Assembly: GCA_002162095.1 (NCBI GenBank)
Contig: CP021424.1
Span: forward strand, 2,108,001 to 2,172,000
Direction of reading: 5' to 3'
DNA length: 64,000 bases
From: Armatimonadetes bacterium Uphvl-Ar2
GTDB lineage: Bacteria; Armatimonadota; Fimbriimonadia; Fimbriimonadales; Fimbriimonadaceae
Positions 43,260 through 52,253 of the stretch are shown here, piece by piece. The position numbers were made by a program, and so were the translations under genes. The notes beneath the pieces were generated by a model. It ran no database searches. It worked only from the letters and a program-made list of their open reading frames with translations, and was not told the origin of the DNA. Each line of letters opens with the position of its first letter. Positions within the stretch are counted from its first letter, which is position 1.

Positions 43260-45224
43260 CTAGAACGCCCACACCAGCTTGAGGGCCGCCCGATTGCGGG
43301 TGCGTTCGGCATTGGCATCGCCCAGGATGAAGTAAACGTCCAGCCCTTCACGCCCGCCTTGCCGGAAAGCCAGGTAGGCGTTGGATTCGCCGTCCTGCCA
43401 CACCACGCGCCCGTTCAAACTTTGGTAGGCGTTGATCTCGTAGCCCATGCTGAGTTGGGTTTGCTCGGTTTTGCCGCGCCAGTCCAATTGCTGCCACCCC
43501 AGTGACATGTCGAGCCCCGGTGCGAGGCGCTGCTCGGCGCGGAACGACGTGTAGCGTGAAGGGTCACCGTCAATCACGCCGCCATTGATGAATCCATTCA
43601 AGCGAGAGAATCGGTTGCGCTCGTTGATAGTGAAGAACAAGCCCGCCGACCGGGAAGGCAAGCCCTGAAACTCGGAGGTGACCAGAGATATCCCCAACCT
43701 CAAATCTTGGGCCGTGAGGAGGCTCCCGTCAAAGCTCGCCGACTTCGAGAACGCACCTCCGCTTTGGGTTTGGCGCTCTTCCAAGAAGACCGAACCCGAC
43801 ATACCGTGGATGCCTCCGCGAATGGTGGGGTCCGAGAACTCGGAATAGATATAGTGCCGCCGAGTGCCCTGGAAGTTGATGAGCCCGAGCGACGGCCGGA
43901 AATCGGCGTCCACCGTATCGGCTTTGTAGACCACGAAGAACCGCGGAACGGAGTATTCGAAGCCAACGGCTGCCGCCCCGCTGGTGCGGCTCCCGTTTTG
44001 GCGGCGAGCCAGGCGGACCGTGCCACCCCAAGACCCGCTTTCCATAGTGTATTGGGTGCCGACCATGGCATCCGAGCGCACGGGCCCATCGCTGAGCGTG
44101 CTGAAGAAGGAGAGTGAGTCGAGCGAGCCAATGCGCTGGGCCACGCGCGTAACCACGTCGGTCTGCCGGCCGTCTTCGCGGGTGGCCAGCACGCCGTAGC
44201 TCAACCTGTCATTCGGCGTGCCGAAAACCTTAACCCCTTGGTCAAAGTCGTCAATGCGGCGCGAGTAGAACAACTGCCCGAAGGTGAAGCCACCAAAGAG
44301 GTTGAAATACTCCTGTCCCTCTTGGAAGAACGGGCGCGCATCCGCCAGGGACCGCTCGGTCCGCGAGAAGGAGATATCGGCGATCGCTTGCTCGATGTTG
44401 CGGAAATCGGGATTGACCGAAAGCACCCCCGTCAACCGGGAATCCGGGCGATAACGGAGGTCAAAACCGGAGCGCAGACTGAACGTCTTCTCCGCATCCT
44501 CGTCGTACTGGGGCACCGCGTAGACCAAGCCCTGCCAGTCCCGTTCCCGGGTGGTGACGGGGGCGTTCACGCCCGTCCAGCGGCCCAGGTTTTGCACGCG
44601 CCCGGCCAGGGTCAGATCCGCCCATGCGCTGCTGACCCGGGTGCGGGGCTGGCTCCGGATGAAGTTGATTTGCATCGTCTGGTTCGGGCCGGCGGGGTAG
44701 TCCAGCATCCGCCAGGGGATACGAATCTCGGCGGTCCAGCCGTGCTCGTTGCGCTGGGTGGCAGCTGACCAATCGCCGCGCCACTCTTGCTTGGTGGCTC
44801 GCCCGGCGCCCAGTCGCTCGTTCTGGGTGCCTAGGGCATTGACGGTGAACTCAAATTGGTTGTTGTAGCGGTTGCTGGCGAAGGGGTCAATGAGGAAGGC
44901 GACCAGGTCTTCACCCTGGAAGGAGGCGCCGCGTTGGCGTTCTCGGGCCGTAATGGTGTCGGGCTGGGAATCGGCGCAGGCAAAGGCGACGTAGATGAAC
45001 TCCGCATCGCTCGTCAGCCAGGCCTGCGTTTGCTCCGGCGCGGCGGCCGAGGTGACGATGTCGATGAAGCCTGTGACCTGGCTGGCGGCGGCCCACTCCC
45101 CGGTTTCAAGGTTGCCATCAATCGTCGGCGGGGTCGATGTGGCCTGGAAAGGTAGCTCCGGCGGGTTTTGCCCCCATGCCCCTGCGCTCAACGCCAGCAA
45201 AAGAAGTCCCACCGCGGCCTTCAT
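43260..45224 (-). CDS. exported CBM9-like plus DUF5916-type outer-membrane barrel protein
   Basis: 654 aa. A signal peptide (AAVGLLLLALSAGAWGQ) precedes a CBM9-like domain (TPPTIDGNLETGEWAAASQVTGF, IYVAFACADSQPD, FLIDPFASNRYNNQFEF, WTAEIRIPWRMLDYP). From about residue 240 the chain looks like an outer-membrane barrel of DUF5916 type (FSLRSGFDLRYRPDSRLTGVLSVNPDFRNIEQ, FFQEGQEYFNLFGGFTFGQLFYSRRI). The start ATG 45224 has TAACGT 8 bases upstream; the frame is open further but enters non-coding sequence. Carbohydrate or metal-reduction roles are only guesses. Confidence 0.75.
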   Translation of the reverse strand: MKAAVGLLLLALSAGAWGQNPPELPFQATSTPPTIDGNLETGEWAAASQVTGFIDIVTSAAAPEQTQAWLTSDAEFIYVAFACADSQPDTITARERQRGASFQGEDLVAFLIDPFASNRYNNQFEFTVNALGTQNERLGAGRATKQEWRGDWSAATQRNEHGWTAEIRIPWRMLDYPAGPNQTMQINFIRSQPRTRVSSAWADLTLAGRVQNLGRWTGVNAPVTTRERDWQGLVYAVPQYDEDAEKTFSLRSGFDLRYRPDSRLTGVLSVNPDFRNIEQAIADISFSRTERSLADARPFFQEGQEYFNLFGGFTFGQLFYSRRIDDFDQGVKVFGTPNDRLSYGVLATREDGRQTDVVTRVAQRIGSLDSLSFFSTLSDGPVRSDAMVGTQYTMESGSWGGTVRLARRQNGSRTSGAAAVGFEYSVPRFFVVYKADTVDADFRPSLGLINFQGTRRHYIYSEFSDPTIRGGIHGMSGSVFLEERQTQSGGAFSKSASFDGSLLTAQDLRLGISLVTSEFQGLPSRSAGLFFTINERNRFSRLNGFINGGVIDGDPSRYTSFRAEQRLAPGLDMSLGWQQLDWRGKTEQTQLSMGYEINAYQSLNGRVVWQDGESNAYLAFRQGGREGLDVYFILGDANAERTRNRAALKLVWAF

Positions 45225-45232
45225 AGGTTCGG

Positions 45233-45238
45233 ACGTTA
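45233..45238 (-). promoter_or_regulatory. -10-like hexamer TAACGT upstream of the CBM9/DUF5916 gene
   Basis: On the minus strand TAACGT is followed by CCGAACCT and the ATG at 45224 (8 bases). Confidence 0.4.
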
Positions 45239-45289
45239 CCTGCCGCTTCGGCTCGTCACCCCTGCCGATACCCAGGCAGGCAAAAGCAA

Positions 45290-45324
45290 AGAACGGAGGC
45301 TGGCTTTCGCCAAACCTCCGTTCT
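45290..45324 (-). terminator. intrinsic terminator downstream of the TerC gene
   Basis: AGAACGGAGG (45290-45299) pairs with CCTCCGTTCT (45315-45324). On the minus strand the stem is followed by TTGCTTTTGCC, so it stops the TerC transcript ending at 45346. Confidence 0.7.
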
Positions 45325-45345
45325 CTGGGCTCGTAGCCGGGTCGT

Positions 45346-46107
45346 TTAAGACGACGCCGGCGGATCTTCCGGCATCTTGGGGCCGTGCAGTTGCACGACC
45401 TGGCCTTTCTTGCGCATCTTGATGTTGAGCATCTCCACCACCACCGAGAACGCCATCGCAAAGTAGGTGAAGCCCTTCTCAATGTGGAAGTGGAAGCCTT
45501 CGGCCAGCAGGTTCACCCCGATAAGGATAAGGAAGGCCAGGGCCAGCATCTTGACCGTGGGGTGTTCTTCCACAAAACGTGAGACCTTGCCCGCAAACGC
45601 AAGCATAAAGCCGACGCTGATGAGCACGGCCAACACCATGACGGTGAGTTCCTTCGCCATGCCAACCGCCGTGATGACCGAATCGAGGGAGAAGATGATG
45701 TCGAGGATCAAAATCTGCCCGATCACGGCCCCGAAGGTGGCCGCCTTGGCATCCTTGGTGTGATCAGAACCCTCGAGCTTATGGTGAATCTCGATGACCG
45801 CCTTGTAGATGAGAAACAGACCCCCACCCAGGAGGATCAGGTCACGGCCACTGAAGTCTCGTCCCATGACATTGAACAAAGGTGCGGTGAGCCCCATCAC
45901 CCATGTGATGCTGAGCAGCAACAAAATGCGCGTGACCAACGCCAATGCCAAGCCGATTTGGCGGGCCTTGGCGCGCTGAGCTTCGGGCAACTTGCCGCTC
46001 AAAATCGAGATGAAGACGATGTTGTCGATCCCCAAGACAATTTCCAGGATCGTGAGGGCCGCAAGGGCCGACCAAGCCGCCGGGTCGTTAACCCACGCAA
46101 AATTCAT
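45346..46107 (-). CDS. TerC family integral membrane protein
   Basis: 253 aa with about seven hydrophobic segments. The hallmark LEIVLGIDNIVFISILSGKLP holds the conserved Asp, and the second half has LDIIFSLDSVITAVGMA with another Asp pair, as in TerC/Alx/YkoY proteins linked to Mn2+ export or tellurite resistance. The TAAACT hexamer ends 8 bases before the ATG. No tellurite operon is nearby, so Mn2+ or related metal homeostasis is a family-level guess. Confidence 0.85.
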   Translation of the reverse strand: MNFAWVNDPAAWSALAALTILEIVLGIDNIVFISILSGKLPEAQRAKARQIGLALALVTRILLLLSITWVMGLTAPLFNVMGRDFSGRDLILLGGGLFLIYKAVIEIHHKLEGSDHTKDAKAATFGAVIGQILILDIIFSLDSVITAVGMAKELTVMVLAVLISVGFMLAFAGKVSRFVEEHPTVKMLALAFLILIGVNLLAEGFHFHIEKGFTYFAMAFSVVVEMLNIKMRKKGQVVQLHGPKMPEDPPASS

Positions 46108-46115
46108 ACAGGGCG

Positions 46116-46121
46116 AGTTTA
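46116..46121 (-). promoter_or_regulatory. -10-like hexamer TAAACT upstream of TerC
   Basis: On the minus strand TAAACT ends 8 bases before the ATG at 46107. Confidence 0.4.
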
Positions 46122-46125
46122 GCCG

Positions 46126-46806
46126 CTACTGGACGGGAACTTGCCACGCATCTTGCAATTGGGCATACGAAACCGATTTGGCGTGGAAGTCGGTGAAAAT
46201 GACGTTGTAGCGGTAGCGTTGCAGTCGGTTCCACCACTCTGGGCCGCTGATATCGGGGGTCATCCCGGGCAGCCCCGAATGCCAACTCCCGGACGCCGTT
46301 TCCATCATATTACTCTCGCTGGGTTGGGGCAATCCGGAGTGGCTGATTTGCCGCAGTGTCAATTCAGTGCGATAGAAGTAACTGCTGCCGTAGGTGCCGT
46401 ACACCGAGGTCGGGGCGGGGAGCGGAATGTACGGGCGATCGTCCAGCACCTGCATGCCCTTGTCCGCCGGGCTGCGAAACACCTCTTTGTTCTTGAGATA
46501 AGGCTGGAGCAAGTCACTGAGGAGCGGCATCCGCTCCACCTGGGCCCTGAGTTCGGGCTCGTCGTCCCAAATTCCAGGCTGCCACTTGTCAATCGCATCC
46601 ACGCCGTAGGGGAAGAGGTCACCCTCATCGGCCATGTAGAGGGCAAAGGCGGTGCCGATCTGCTTCATGTTACTGAGGCAGCCGGTCTGCTTGGCGCTGG
46701 CCTTGGCGCGGGCAAAGGCGGGGAAGATGAGGGCCGCGAGGATGGCGAAAATGGCTACCACCACCAAGAGCTCAATGATTGTGAATCCTCGGTTTTGCCT
46801 CGCCAT
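46126..46806 (-). CDS. prepilin-type N-terminal cleavage/methylation domain protein
   Basis: 226 aa. The N-terminus RGFTIIELLVVVAIFAILAALIFPAF is the class III/type IV prepilin signal with Gly before Phe and Glu at mature position 5. It continues with FARAKASAKQTGCLSNMKQIGTAFALYM, the pattern of the DUF1559-like pseudopilins common in planctomycete- and armatimonadete-like genomes, and ends in NVIFTDFHAKSV where the usual DGH is DFH. It is exported and probably cleaved by a prepilin peptidase. TATAAA lies 5 bases before the ATG. Confidence 0.82.
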   Translation of the reverse strand: MARQNRGFTIIELLVVVAIFAILAALIFPAFARAKASAKQTGCLSNMKQIGTAFALYMADEGDLFPYGVDAIDKWQPGIWDDEPELRAQVERMPLLSDLLQPYLKNKEVFRSPADKGMQVLDDRPYIPLPAPTSVYGTYGSSYFYRTELTLRQISHSGLPQPSESNMMETASGSWHSGLPGMTPDISGPEWWNRLQRYRYNVIFTDFHAKSVSYAQLQDAWQVPVQ

Positions 46807-46950
46807 GCCTTTTTATACGTTGGGCAGGTTACGCCGGTGCCGCCGGGACTCCGGAACCGTTCGCGCTCGCGTTTGCGTCACTATATTACAGGTCATAGAG
46901 CGGGGGAGACGTGCGTGTCGGCATGCTTCCCGGCGGGGCCGTGAATTGTC

Positions 46951-48306
46951 ATGAGCCGCTCACGTGGGAACCGAACAGGATTTTTCCGGTATTTCTGGAT
47001 CGGTCTCTATTCGCTCTGGCTCATCGGCGCACTGGCCGTCGGCACCATGGGCGGGTTGCTCTCGCAGTCCGAAGCGTTCCGCGAGTCGCTTAACCTCATG
47101 CTCACCAAGCAGACGGCCGAGGACGTCTTTGCTGAGAACGGGGTGCAAAAGGACAAACTCACCGTCCTCATCCTGGGTTGCGACGACGACGTTTACGTCG
47201 AGAACGGAGCCAAGAAGAAGCGCAAGGGCCGCAGCGACATGATCATGGTCGCCGAGCTTGACTTCAAGCTGAACGAGATCCGCGCCATTTCCATCCCCCG
47301 CGACGTGTGGGTAAACAACATTCCGGGCATCCGGGGCAGCAAGGTCAACGCCCTTTATGTTACGGGCGGCCCCGAGCTGACCAAGATGTACGCCGAGGAC
47401 CTGCTGGGTGTGAAGATCGACCGGATTGTGGACCTGGACTTCCGCGCTTTTGAACGCACGATTGACTTGCTCGATGGCGTGGACGTGTTCGTGCCCAAGC
47501 GCATGTACTACCAGGACACCTGGGCCGACCTCTACATCGATCTCCAGCCCGGCCAGCACCGCCTGAATGGCTATGAAGCCATGGGCTTCGTGCGGTTCCG
47601 CAAGTCGGATAGTGACCTGGAACGCCAGAACCGCCAGAAGGAATTCATGTTGGCGGTGAAGAACCGCATCGTGGCGCGCCCCGATCGGCTGCCGGCGGTG
47701 GCCGACCAAGCCGTGGCCATGTTGGGCAACGCCTTCTCGGCCCGTGAACTGGCGGCTCTGGCGCTGTTTGCCCCGCAGGTGGGCTCTAGCAACATCCGCA
47801 TGGGCATGGTGCCGGTGGAGGATATTCCCGGCACGTCAAACCTGCGCATCGTCTATCCGGCCCTCAAAGAACTCCTGACCGAGCTGAGGCTGGGTGACCC
47901 CGATGCTATGGACAAAGGTCTCCATCGCTCAGATGTGAAGGACCTGCTGGAACGAGCGGATGAGCGCGCTTCGCAACCAGGTGAGCCGGTGCAAGATCGG
48001 GGCAACCCGAACCCGAATTCCGAAGGCGAAGAGCAGGCCTCCCGCCGAAATCCGCGTCAGGATGCGGGTCAGCGCCTGTTTGAAGACCCGGCCACCACCG
48101 ACCCGGACGTGGCTGCTGCCGGAGGGCTGGAAGGTATTGAGCAAGTGCCGGACGAGGAAACCCCGCCGGTCGAGGAACCGCCGGTAGAAGAACCCCCTGT
48201 GGAGGACCCGCCGGTTAGCAATCCCCCCGTTGATGTGCCTGGGGCCATGACCACATCGGCATGGCCCGCGCCCTTGGCCGCACTCGGGATAACATCGGGG
48301 GTGTGA
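46951..48306 (+). CDS. LytR-CpsA-Psr family (LCP) ligase-type protein
   Basis: 451 aa as read. One membrane segment (about residues 14-36) precedes the LCP domain: LTVLILGCDDDV, RKGRSDMIMVAELD, RAISIPRDVWVNNIPG, GSKVNALYVTGGPELT, LDGVDVFVPKRMYYQDTWADLYIDLQPGQHRLNGYEAMGFVRFRKSDSDLERQNRQ. These enzymes attach glycopolymers to peptidoglycan or proteins. The C-terminus is polar and ends in PPVEEPPVEEPPVED repeats. The final 20 codons use A-ending codons rare elsewhere here, so the true end may be displaced by the G run at 48241-48244. Confidence 0.85.
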   Translation: MSRSRGNRTGFFRYFWIGLYSLWLIGALAVGTMGGLLSQSEAFRESLNLMLTKQTAEDVFAENGVQKDKLTVLILGCDDDVYVENGAKKKRKGRSDMIMVAELDFKLNEIRAISIPRDVWVNNIPGIRGSKVNALYVTGGPELTKMYAEDLLGVKIDRIVDLDFRAFERTIDLLDGVDVFVPKRMYYQDTWADLYIDLQPGQHRLNGYEAMGFVRFRKSDSDLERQNRQKEFMLAVKNRIVARPDRLPAVADQAVAMLGNAFSARELAALALFAPQVGSSNIRMGMVPVEDIPGTSNLRIVYPALKELLTELRLGDPDAMDKGLHRSDVKDLLERADERASQPGEPVQDRGNPNPNSEGEEQASRRNPRQDAGQRLFEDPATTDPDVAAAGGLEGIEQVPDEETPPVEEPPVEEPPVEDPPVSNPPVDVPGAMTTSAWPAPLAALGITSGV

Positions 48307-49192
48307 TCTTGTCCACCGAGGACTTTGCCCCGGACGCCCCGGAGGGTGCTTCCCGCAGCGAATATATCAATCGCAAGGACCTCAAGTGGATCATTATCAT
48401 CCTGGTGGCCCTCGGGGTCGTGCTCGCTCCGGTCTATCTCACCATGCGCAGCCAGCAGCAAAAGCAGGCCTGCGCGGGCAACCTCGGCCAGATTTACAAG
48501 GGACTCTTCCTCTACAGCCAGCTGAACGATGACCGACTGCCACCGGTGTACGAAATGGAAGCCAACGGCACCCCGCGCGTGCAAGACGTGGGGGCAAGGG
48601 CGCGGTCATCAGTTGGGCCAGCCACCTGGGAAGCCACATCCCCGACCGTGTGCGGATGAGCTGTCCGGCTTCGACGGCCGATGAAAACGTGCCGACCTTG
48701 GTCTATGGCCGACCGGGCAAGGACGATGCTATCGAACCCGTGAGCTACGGCATGGTGGTGAGTCTTTCCTCGATGCCGCTGAACGACTTGGCGGACCAGA
48801 ACGGCACCTTGCTGATCACCGAAACCGCCAACAACGGCGCGCAGGGAAGCTACAACCCGCAGCCGTTCCGCCTGGATGGCAAAGTGGTGCCCTACGACGG
48901 GATGGCGATTGGCTGGAACACCAGCAACTCGTTCCCCACACCCCAGACGGAGTGGATGACCCGTCTCGCGTTCCGCAATACAAGCCAAGGCAACTTTGGG
49001 GGCCAAACCCTGGGACGCCACAACCTGGTGAACAACGCCATCATGGCGGACGGGAGTCTCCGGCACATCTCTGCCCCGGATGCCAAGGTCAAGATTCAGC
49101 GGGGACGCCCGAGCGGCATTTGGAACGTGGAGGCCACGTTCTATCCCCTCTTTTACGAAGAAGGAGCGGCCGAGGCCGCCCCTTCTCCATAG
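48261..49192 (+). CDS. H-x9-DG prepilin-like protein, frame broken by one base
   Basis: 310 aa when one base is added to the G run at 48590-48594 (reading RVQDVGGKGAVISWASHL...). A membrane segment (LKWIIIILVALGVVLAPVY, no classic prepilin signal) is followed by QQKQACAGNLGQIYKGLFLYSQLNDDRLPPVYE and, near the end, GRHNLVNNAIMADGSLRHI, an exact H-x9-DG motif. It is related in design to the prepilin-like gene at 46126. The start is uncertain: ATG 48261 overlaps the LCP gene by 46 bases, while GTG 48303 gives a GTGA overlap. Confidence 0.7.
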
Positions 49193-49211
49193 TCGTTGAT
49201 CTCGCGCGGGC

Positions 49212-50642
49212 TTACCAGCGCGTGGTGACGGTGTAGCGGACCTTCTTCACTTCGTCCGGTTGCAGCTTCAGCACCCATTGCAGGGTATTGCTGTCCGGGC
49301 GGGCCATCGCTTCTTCGCTGGTCACGGTGAAGTCACCGAACTTACGGTCCATCACGATGAGCTCCGTCGCTTCCTTCTTTCGGTTGCGGGCTTCGAACTC
49401 GATGGTAATGACGCTGCCCGTGTCGGGGTTGCCATTCAGCCAGCGGAAGTCCACGACCTTGCTTTCCACCACCACATCGAACGACTTGCCGATGTTGATG
49501 TTCAGCTCTTCGTTGCGCGGAGTGTGCTGGATGAAGTCTTCGCCCATCAGCTGCACGTCACCATCCTTGTCGGCCTGGAAGACCTTAAAGGTGCCCTTGG
49601 GCATGGCAATGCCGAGGCCGTTGGCTTCTTCATTCTTGAAAGTGATGAAGGCCTGCGGCTTGATCGGTCCGGAGCCAATCCGGCCCTCTTGGCGCGGGTT
49701 GCTATAGAACGGGCCGAGGTCGGCGATGAGCTTGGTGCGCACCTTGATGCCCTCATGCTCCATCAGCGAGACCTGCTTGATGGCTTTGTTGGCCACCGAA
49801 ACCGGGCGTGACATCTTGTAGAGGTGGTATTCACCGATCTCTTGGGCCGCCATGTCTTCCATCTTCGCGGCGGCGTTCATGGCGGGCATCGCACCGCCTC
49901 CCCCACCAAATCCGCGTTGCTCGATGTAGCGATTGACTTCACCGGCTAGGAACGAAAGCTTGGCGTTTTGGTAGCTCGTGCCGCTGTTGTTGGTCAGGGT
50001 CACCCAGCCTTTCAGGCCGCCGACCTTGCCCTGGTTGTCCAGCGTCATCACGTAGTCGCACTTCCAAGAGAAGCCCTGAGTGAGGTAGCGGAACTCGATG
50101 CGGTTGCTGCCCGCCTTGCCGTCCAGCACCCACAACAGCGAGGGCTTGCTAATAAGCCCTTCCGGGAGCTTGAGCACTTCGATTTCGCCGGTGGGGTTCA
50201 GCAGGATGCCGCCGTTATCGGTGCGGACGACCATCCCGTTGTAGGTTTGCCCCATCGAGCCGTTGGCGTCGGCGACCATCGCGAAGGGGGCACTGATGAG
50301 GGTGCCGTAGATAGTCTCCTTGGTGCCGTTGGCGAGGTGGCGGTGGAACCGGATCGGTTGCCCCACGCTCTTGTTGAGGATGGCGATCGGGTTGATCAGG
50401 TCGTATTGGTAGTTCTGCTCCAGGACGGTGAAGCTGCCCGGCGCGGAGAGGGAAGTCACCGAGACGCTGTTGGCCTCAATCATCTGGGCCACATCTTCGA
50501 CAAGCACATCCTGCGGGCCACCGGCCAGATCGATCATTCGCTGTTCGCGGACGAGGGCAAAGCCGTCGTTGTAGATCGTGAGCGCAGATTCAAGCGGCGG
50601 GCCCGCTTTGGTTACGGCCGCCAATGCAATGGTAGTCAGCAT
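49212..50642 (-). CDS. DUF4139-type exported protein, copy 1
   Basis: 476 aa. It begins with a short hydrophobic segment and ALTIYNDGFALVREQR, the N-terminal strand of DUF4139-type proteins; FSWKCDYVMTLDNQGKVGGLKGWVTLTNNSGTSYQNAKLSFLAGEVNR and the later KSFDVVVESKVVDFRW belong to the same family. A Gly-rich loop (GFGGGGGAMPAM) replaces part of the sequence of its neighbour. Function unknown. It is a tandem paralogue of the gene at 50758, 115 bases away in the same direction. Confidence 0.75.
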   Translation of the reverse strand: MLTTIALAAVTKAGPPLESALTIYNDGFALVREQRMIDLAGGPQDVLVEDVAQMIEANSVSVTSLSAPGSFTVLEQNYQYDLINPIAILNKSVGQPIRFHRHLANGTKETIYGTLISAPFAMVADANGSMGQTYNGMVVRTDNGGILLNPTGEIEVLKLPEGLISKPSLLWVLDGKAGSNRIEFRYLTQGFSWKCDYVMTLDNQGKVGGLKGWVTLTNNSGTSYQNAKLSFLAGEVNRYIEQRGFGGGGGAMPAMNAAAKMEDMAAQEIGEYHLYKMSRPVSVANKAIKQVSLMEHEGIKVRTKLIADLGPFYSNPRQEGRIGSGPIKPQAFITFKNEEANGLGIAMPKGTFKVFQADKDGDVQLMGEDFIQHTPRNEELNINIGKSFDVVVESKVVDFRWLNGNPDTGSVITIEFEARNRKKEATELIVMDRKFGDFTVTSEEAMARPDSNTLQWVLKLQPDEVKKVRYTVTTRW

Positions 50643-50717
50643 TCAAGGATTTGGACGCTCTGATTCTGAGACGGTTACGGTAAGGGCCCTCGCGGGTTCG
50701 GCATGGCCAAAGCCAGA

Positions 50718-50746
50718 CAACGCCGGCCAAAGCTAGGCCGACGTTG
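50718..50746 (-). terminator. hairpin between the two DUF4139 copies
   Basis: CAACG-C-CGGCC (50718-50728) can pair with GGCCG-A-CGTTG (50736-50746) around an AAAGCTA loop. On the minus strand it follows the second copy; the tail lacks a clear T run, so it may be a weak terminator or a processing hairpin. Confidence 0.4.
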
Positions 50747-50757
50747 CTAGGATTGGC

Positions 50758-52191
50758 TCAGACCCCCGTCCGATTCTTGACCGTGTAACGGAACTTCAGA
50801 GTCTCGTTTGGTTTCAGATTAAGTTTCCACTGTAGAGTGGATGCGTCAGGCCGGACCATTTCGATCGTGCTCTCAACATCGGGGCTCGTGTACTGGTAGT
50901 CAAGCAAGAGAAGCTCAACGGGAGCCAATTTGCGGTTGCGGACCTCGACTTCGTAAGTGGCAACGCTTCCTCTCGATCGATCTTCTTCAAGATAGTGGAG
51001 CGAAAGTCGCTTGTACTCCACCACAATGTCGAAAGCCTTTCCGGTGTGGATGCGCACGAGTTCATTCCGGGGCGTGTGCCGAATGTAGTCCTCGCCCATG
51101 AACTGAGATTCTTGTTCTTCATCCGCCTGGAAGACCTTGAAAATCCCTTTTGGAAGAGCGACTCCTAACTGGTTGCTTTCCTCGTTTTTGAAGGTCGTGT
51201 AGACATCTGGCTTCAGTGGTCCGGAAGTTAGCGGACCACTGGGAATGGTGCCAAAGCGAGTTCTTGGTAGCACCATGCTCAACTCCTGCTGGACCTGGAT
51301 TCCTTCTCTTTCCATCAATGAAACTTGCTTGATGGATTTGTCACCGACAGTGACTTTGCGCCCCACTTTGTACAGGTAATACTCGCCCAGATTTTGAGTT
51401 GTGACCGGCGCGTCGCCGGCCGTCACGGCTTGACCTCTCCCTCCCGGTACAGAACTTCGAGGACGACTTTCGTCAACTCGATTGACTTCTCCAGCCAGCA
51501 GACTCACTTGAGCGTTCTCATAGCGTGTACCGCTGTTGTTCGTTAGGGTCACCCAAGCTTTCAGGGCGCCCGTTTTGCCCTCTTTATCCAGGCTGAGAAC
51601 GTAGTCGCACTTCCAGCTAAACCCCTTGGTCAAGTATCCGAACTCAATGCGGTTACGGCCGGCTTTGGCGTCCAGTACCCACTCCAACGAAGGCCGACTG
51701 ATGAGCCCGGCGGGCAGCTCGGTCACCTCGATCTCCCCCGTGGGATTGAGCAGAATGCCGCCGCTATCGGTGCGGATGACCATGCCGTTGTAGGTCTGCC
51801 CCGTGCCGCCATTGGCATCCGCCACCGTTGCATAGGGCGCACTGATTAAGGTGCCCGAAACCACTTCCTTGGTGCCATTCGCCAGCATCCGGTGGAATCG
51901 AATCGGCTGGCCCACGCTCTTGTTGAGGATGGCCATCGGGCTGACCAGATCGTATTGGTAGTTCTGCTCCAAAACCCGGATGCTCCCCGGGTGACTGAGC
52001 GACCGCACCGACACGCTGTTCGCCTCAATCATCTGGGCGACGTTTTCCACAAGTACCGATTGCGGGCCGTCGGTCAGTTCCAATTCGCGCTGCTCGCGTA
52101 CCAGGGCGAAACCGTCGTTGTAGATGGTCAAGGCCGATTCGATCGGAGGTCCGGCTTTCGTGGTGGCCATTAGCGCAAGCGTCGTCATCAT
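50758..52191 (-). CDS. DUF4139-type exported protein, copy 2
   Basis: 477 aa and about the same layout as copy 1: MTTLALMATTKAGPPIESALTIYNDGFALVREQRELEL, SVGQPIRFHRMLANGTKE, FSWKCDYVLSLDKEGKTGALKAWVTLTNNSGT, then a differing middle (RPRSSVPGGRGQ) and the same closing IHTGKAFDIVVEYKRLSLHY and LKPNETLKFRYTVKNR blocks. AACTTT ends 6 bases before the ATG. The copies agree closely in the first 230 residues and diverge more in the loop and C-terminus. Confidence 0.75.
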   Translation of the reverse strand: MMTTLALMATTKAGPPIESALTIYNDGFALVREQRELELTDGPQSVLVENVAQMIEANSVSVRSLSHPGSIRVLEQNYQYDLVSPMAILNKSVGQPIRFHRMLANGTKEVVSGTLISAPYATVADANGGTGQTYNGMVIRTDSGGILLNPTGEIEVTELPAGLISRPSLEWVLDAKAGRNRIEFGYLTKGFSWKCDYVLSLDKEGKTGALKAWVTLTNNSGTRYENAQVSLLAGEVNRVDESRPRSSVPGGRGQAVTAGDAPVTTQNLGEYYLYKVGRKVTVGDKSIKQVSLMEREGIQVQQELSMVLPRTRFGTIPSGPLTSGPLKPDVYTTFKNEESNQLGVALPKGIFKVFQADEEQESQFMGEDYIRHTPRNELVRIHTGKAFDIVVEYKRLSLHYLEEDRSRGSVATYEVEVRNRKLAPVELLLLDYQYTSPDVESTIEMVRPDASTLQWKLNLKPNETLKFRYTVKNRTGV

Positions 52192-52197
52192 GAGTTC

Positions 52198-52203
52198 AAA
52201 GTT
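52198..52203 (-). promoter_or_regulatory. -10-like hexamer AACTTT, leaderless-type
   Basis: On the minus strand AACTTT is followed by GAACTC and the ATG at 52191 (6 bases). The first position departs from TANNNT. Confidence 0.3.
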
Positions 52204-52253
52204 CCGTCCCTAAGGCTCAGACGCCTGGCCCTGCCGGGAAGTCACACCCTTGC

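Noticed and set aside
48100-48240. Tandem DNA repeat or CRISPR-like array
   Set aside because: The repeat is at protein level (PPVEE units in the LCP tail) and the DNA units are short and uneven, without spacers.
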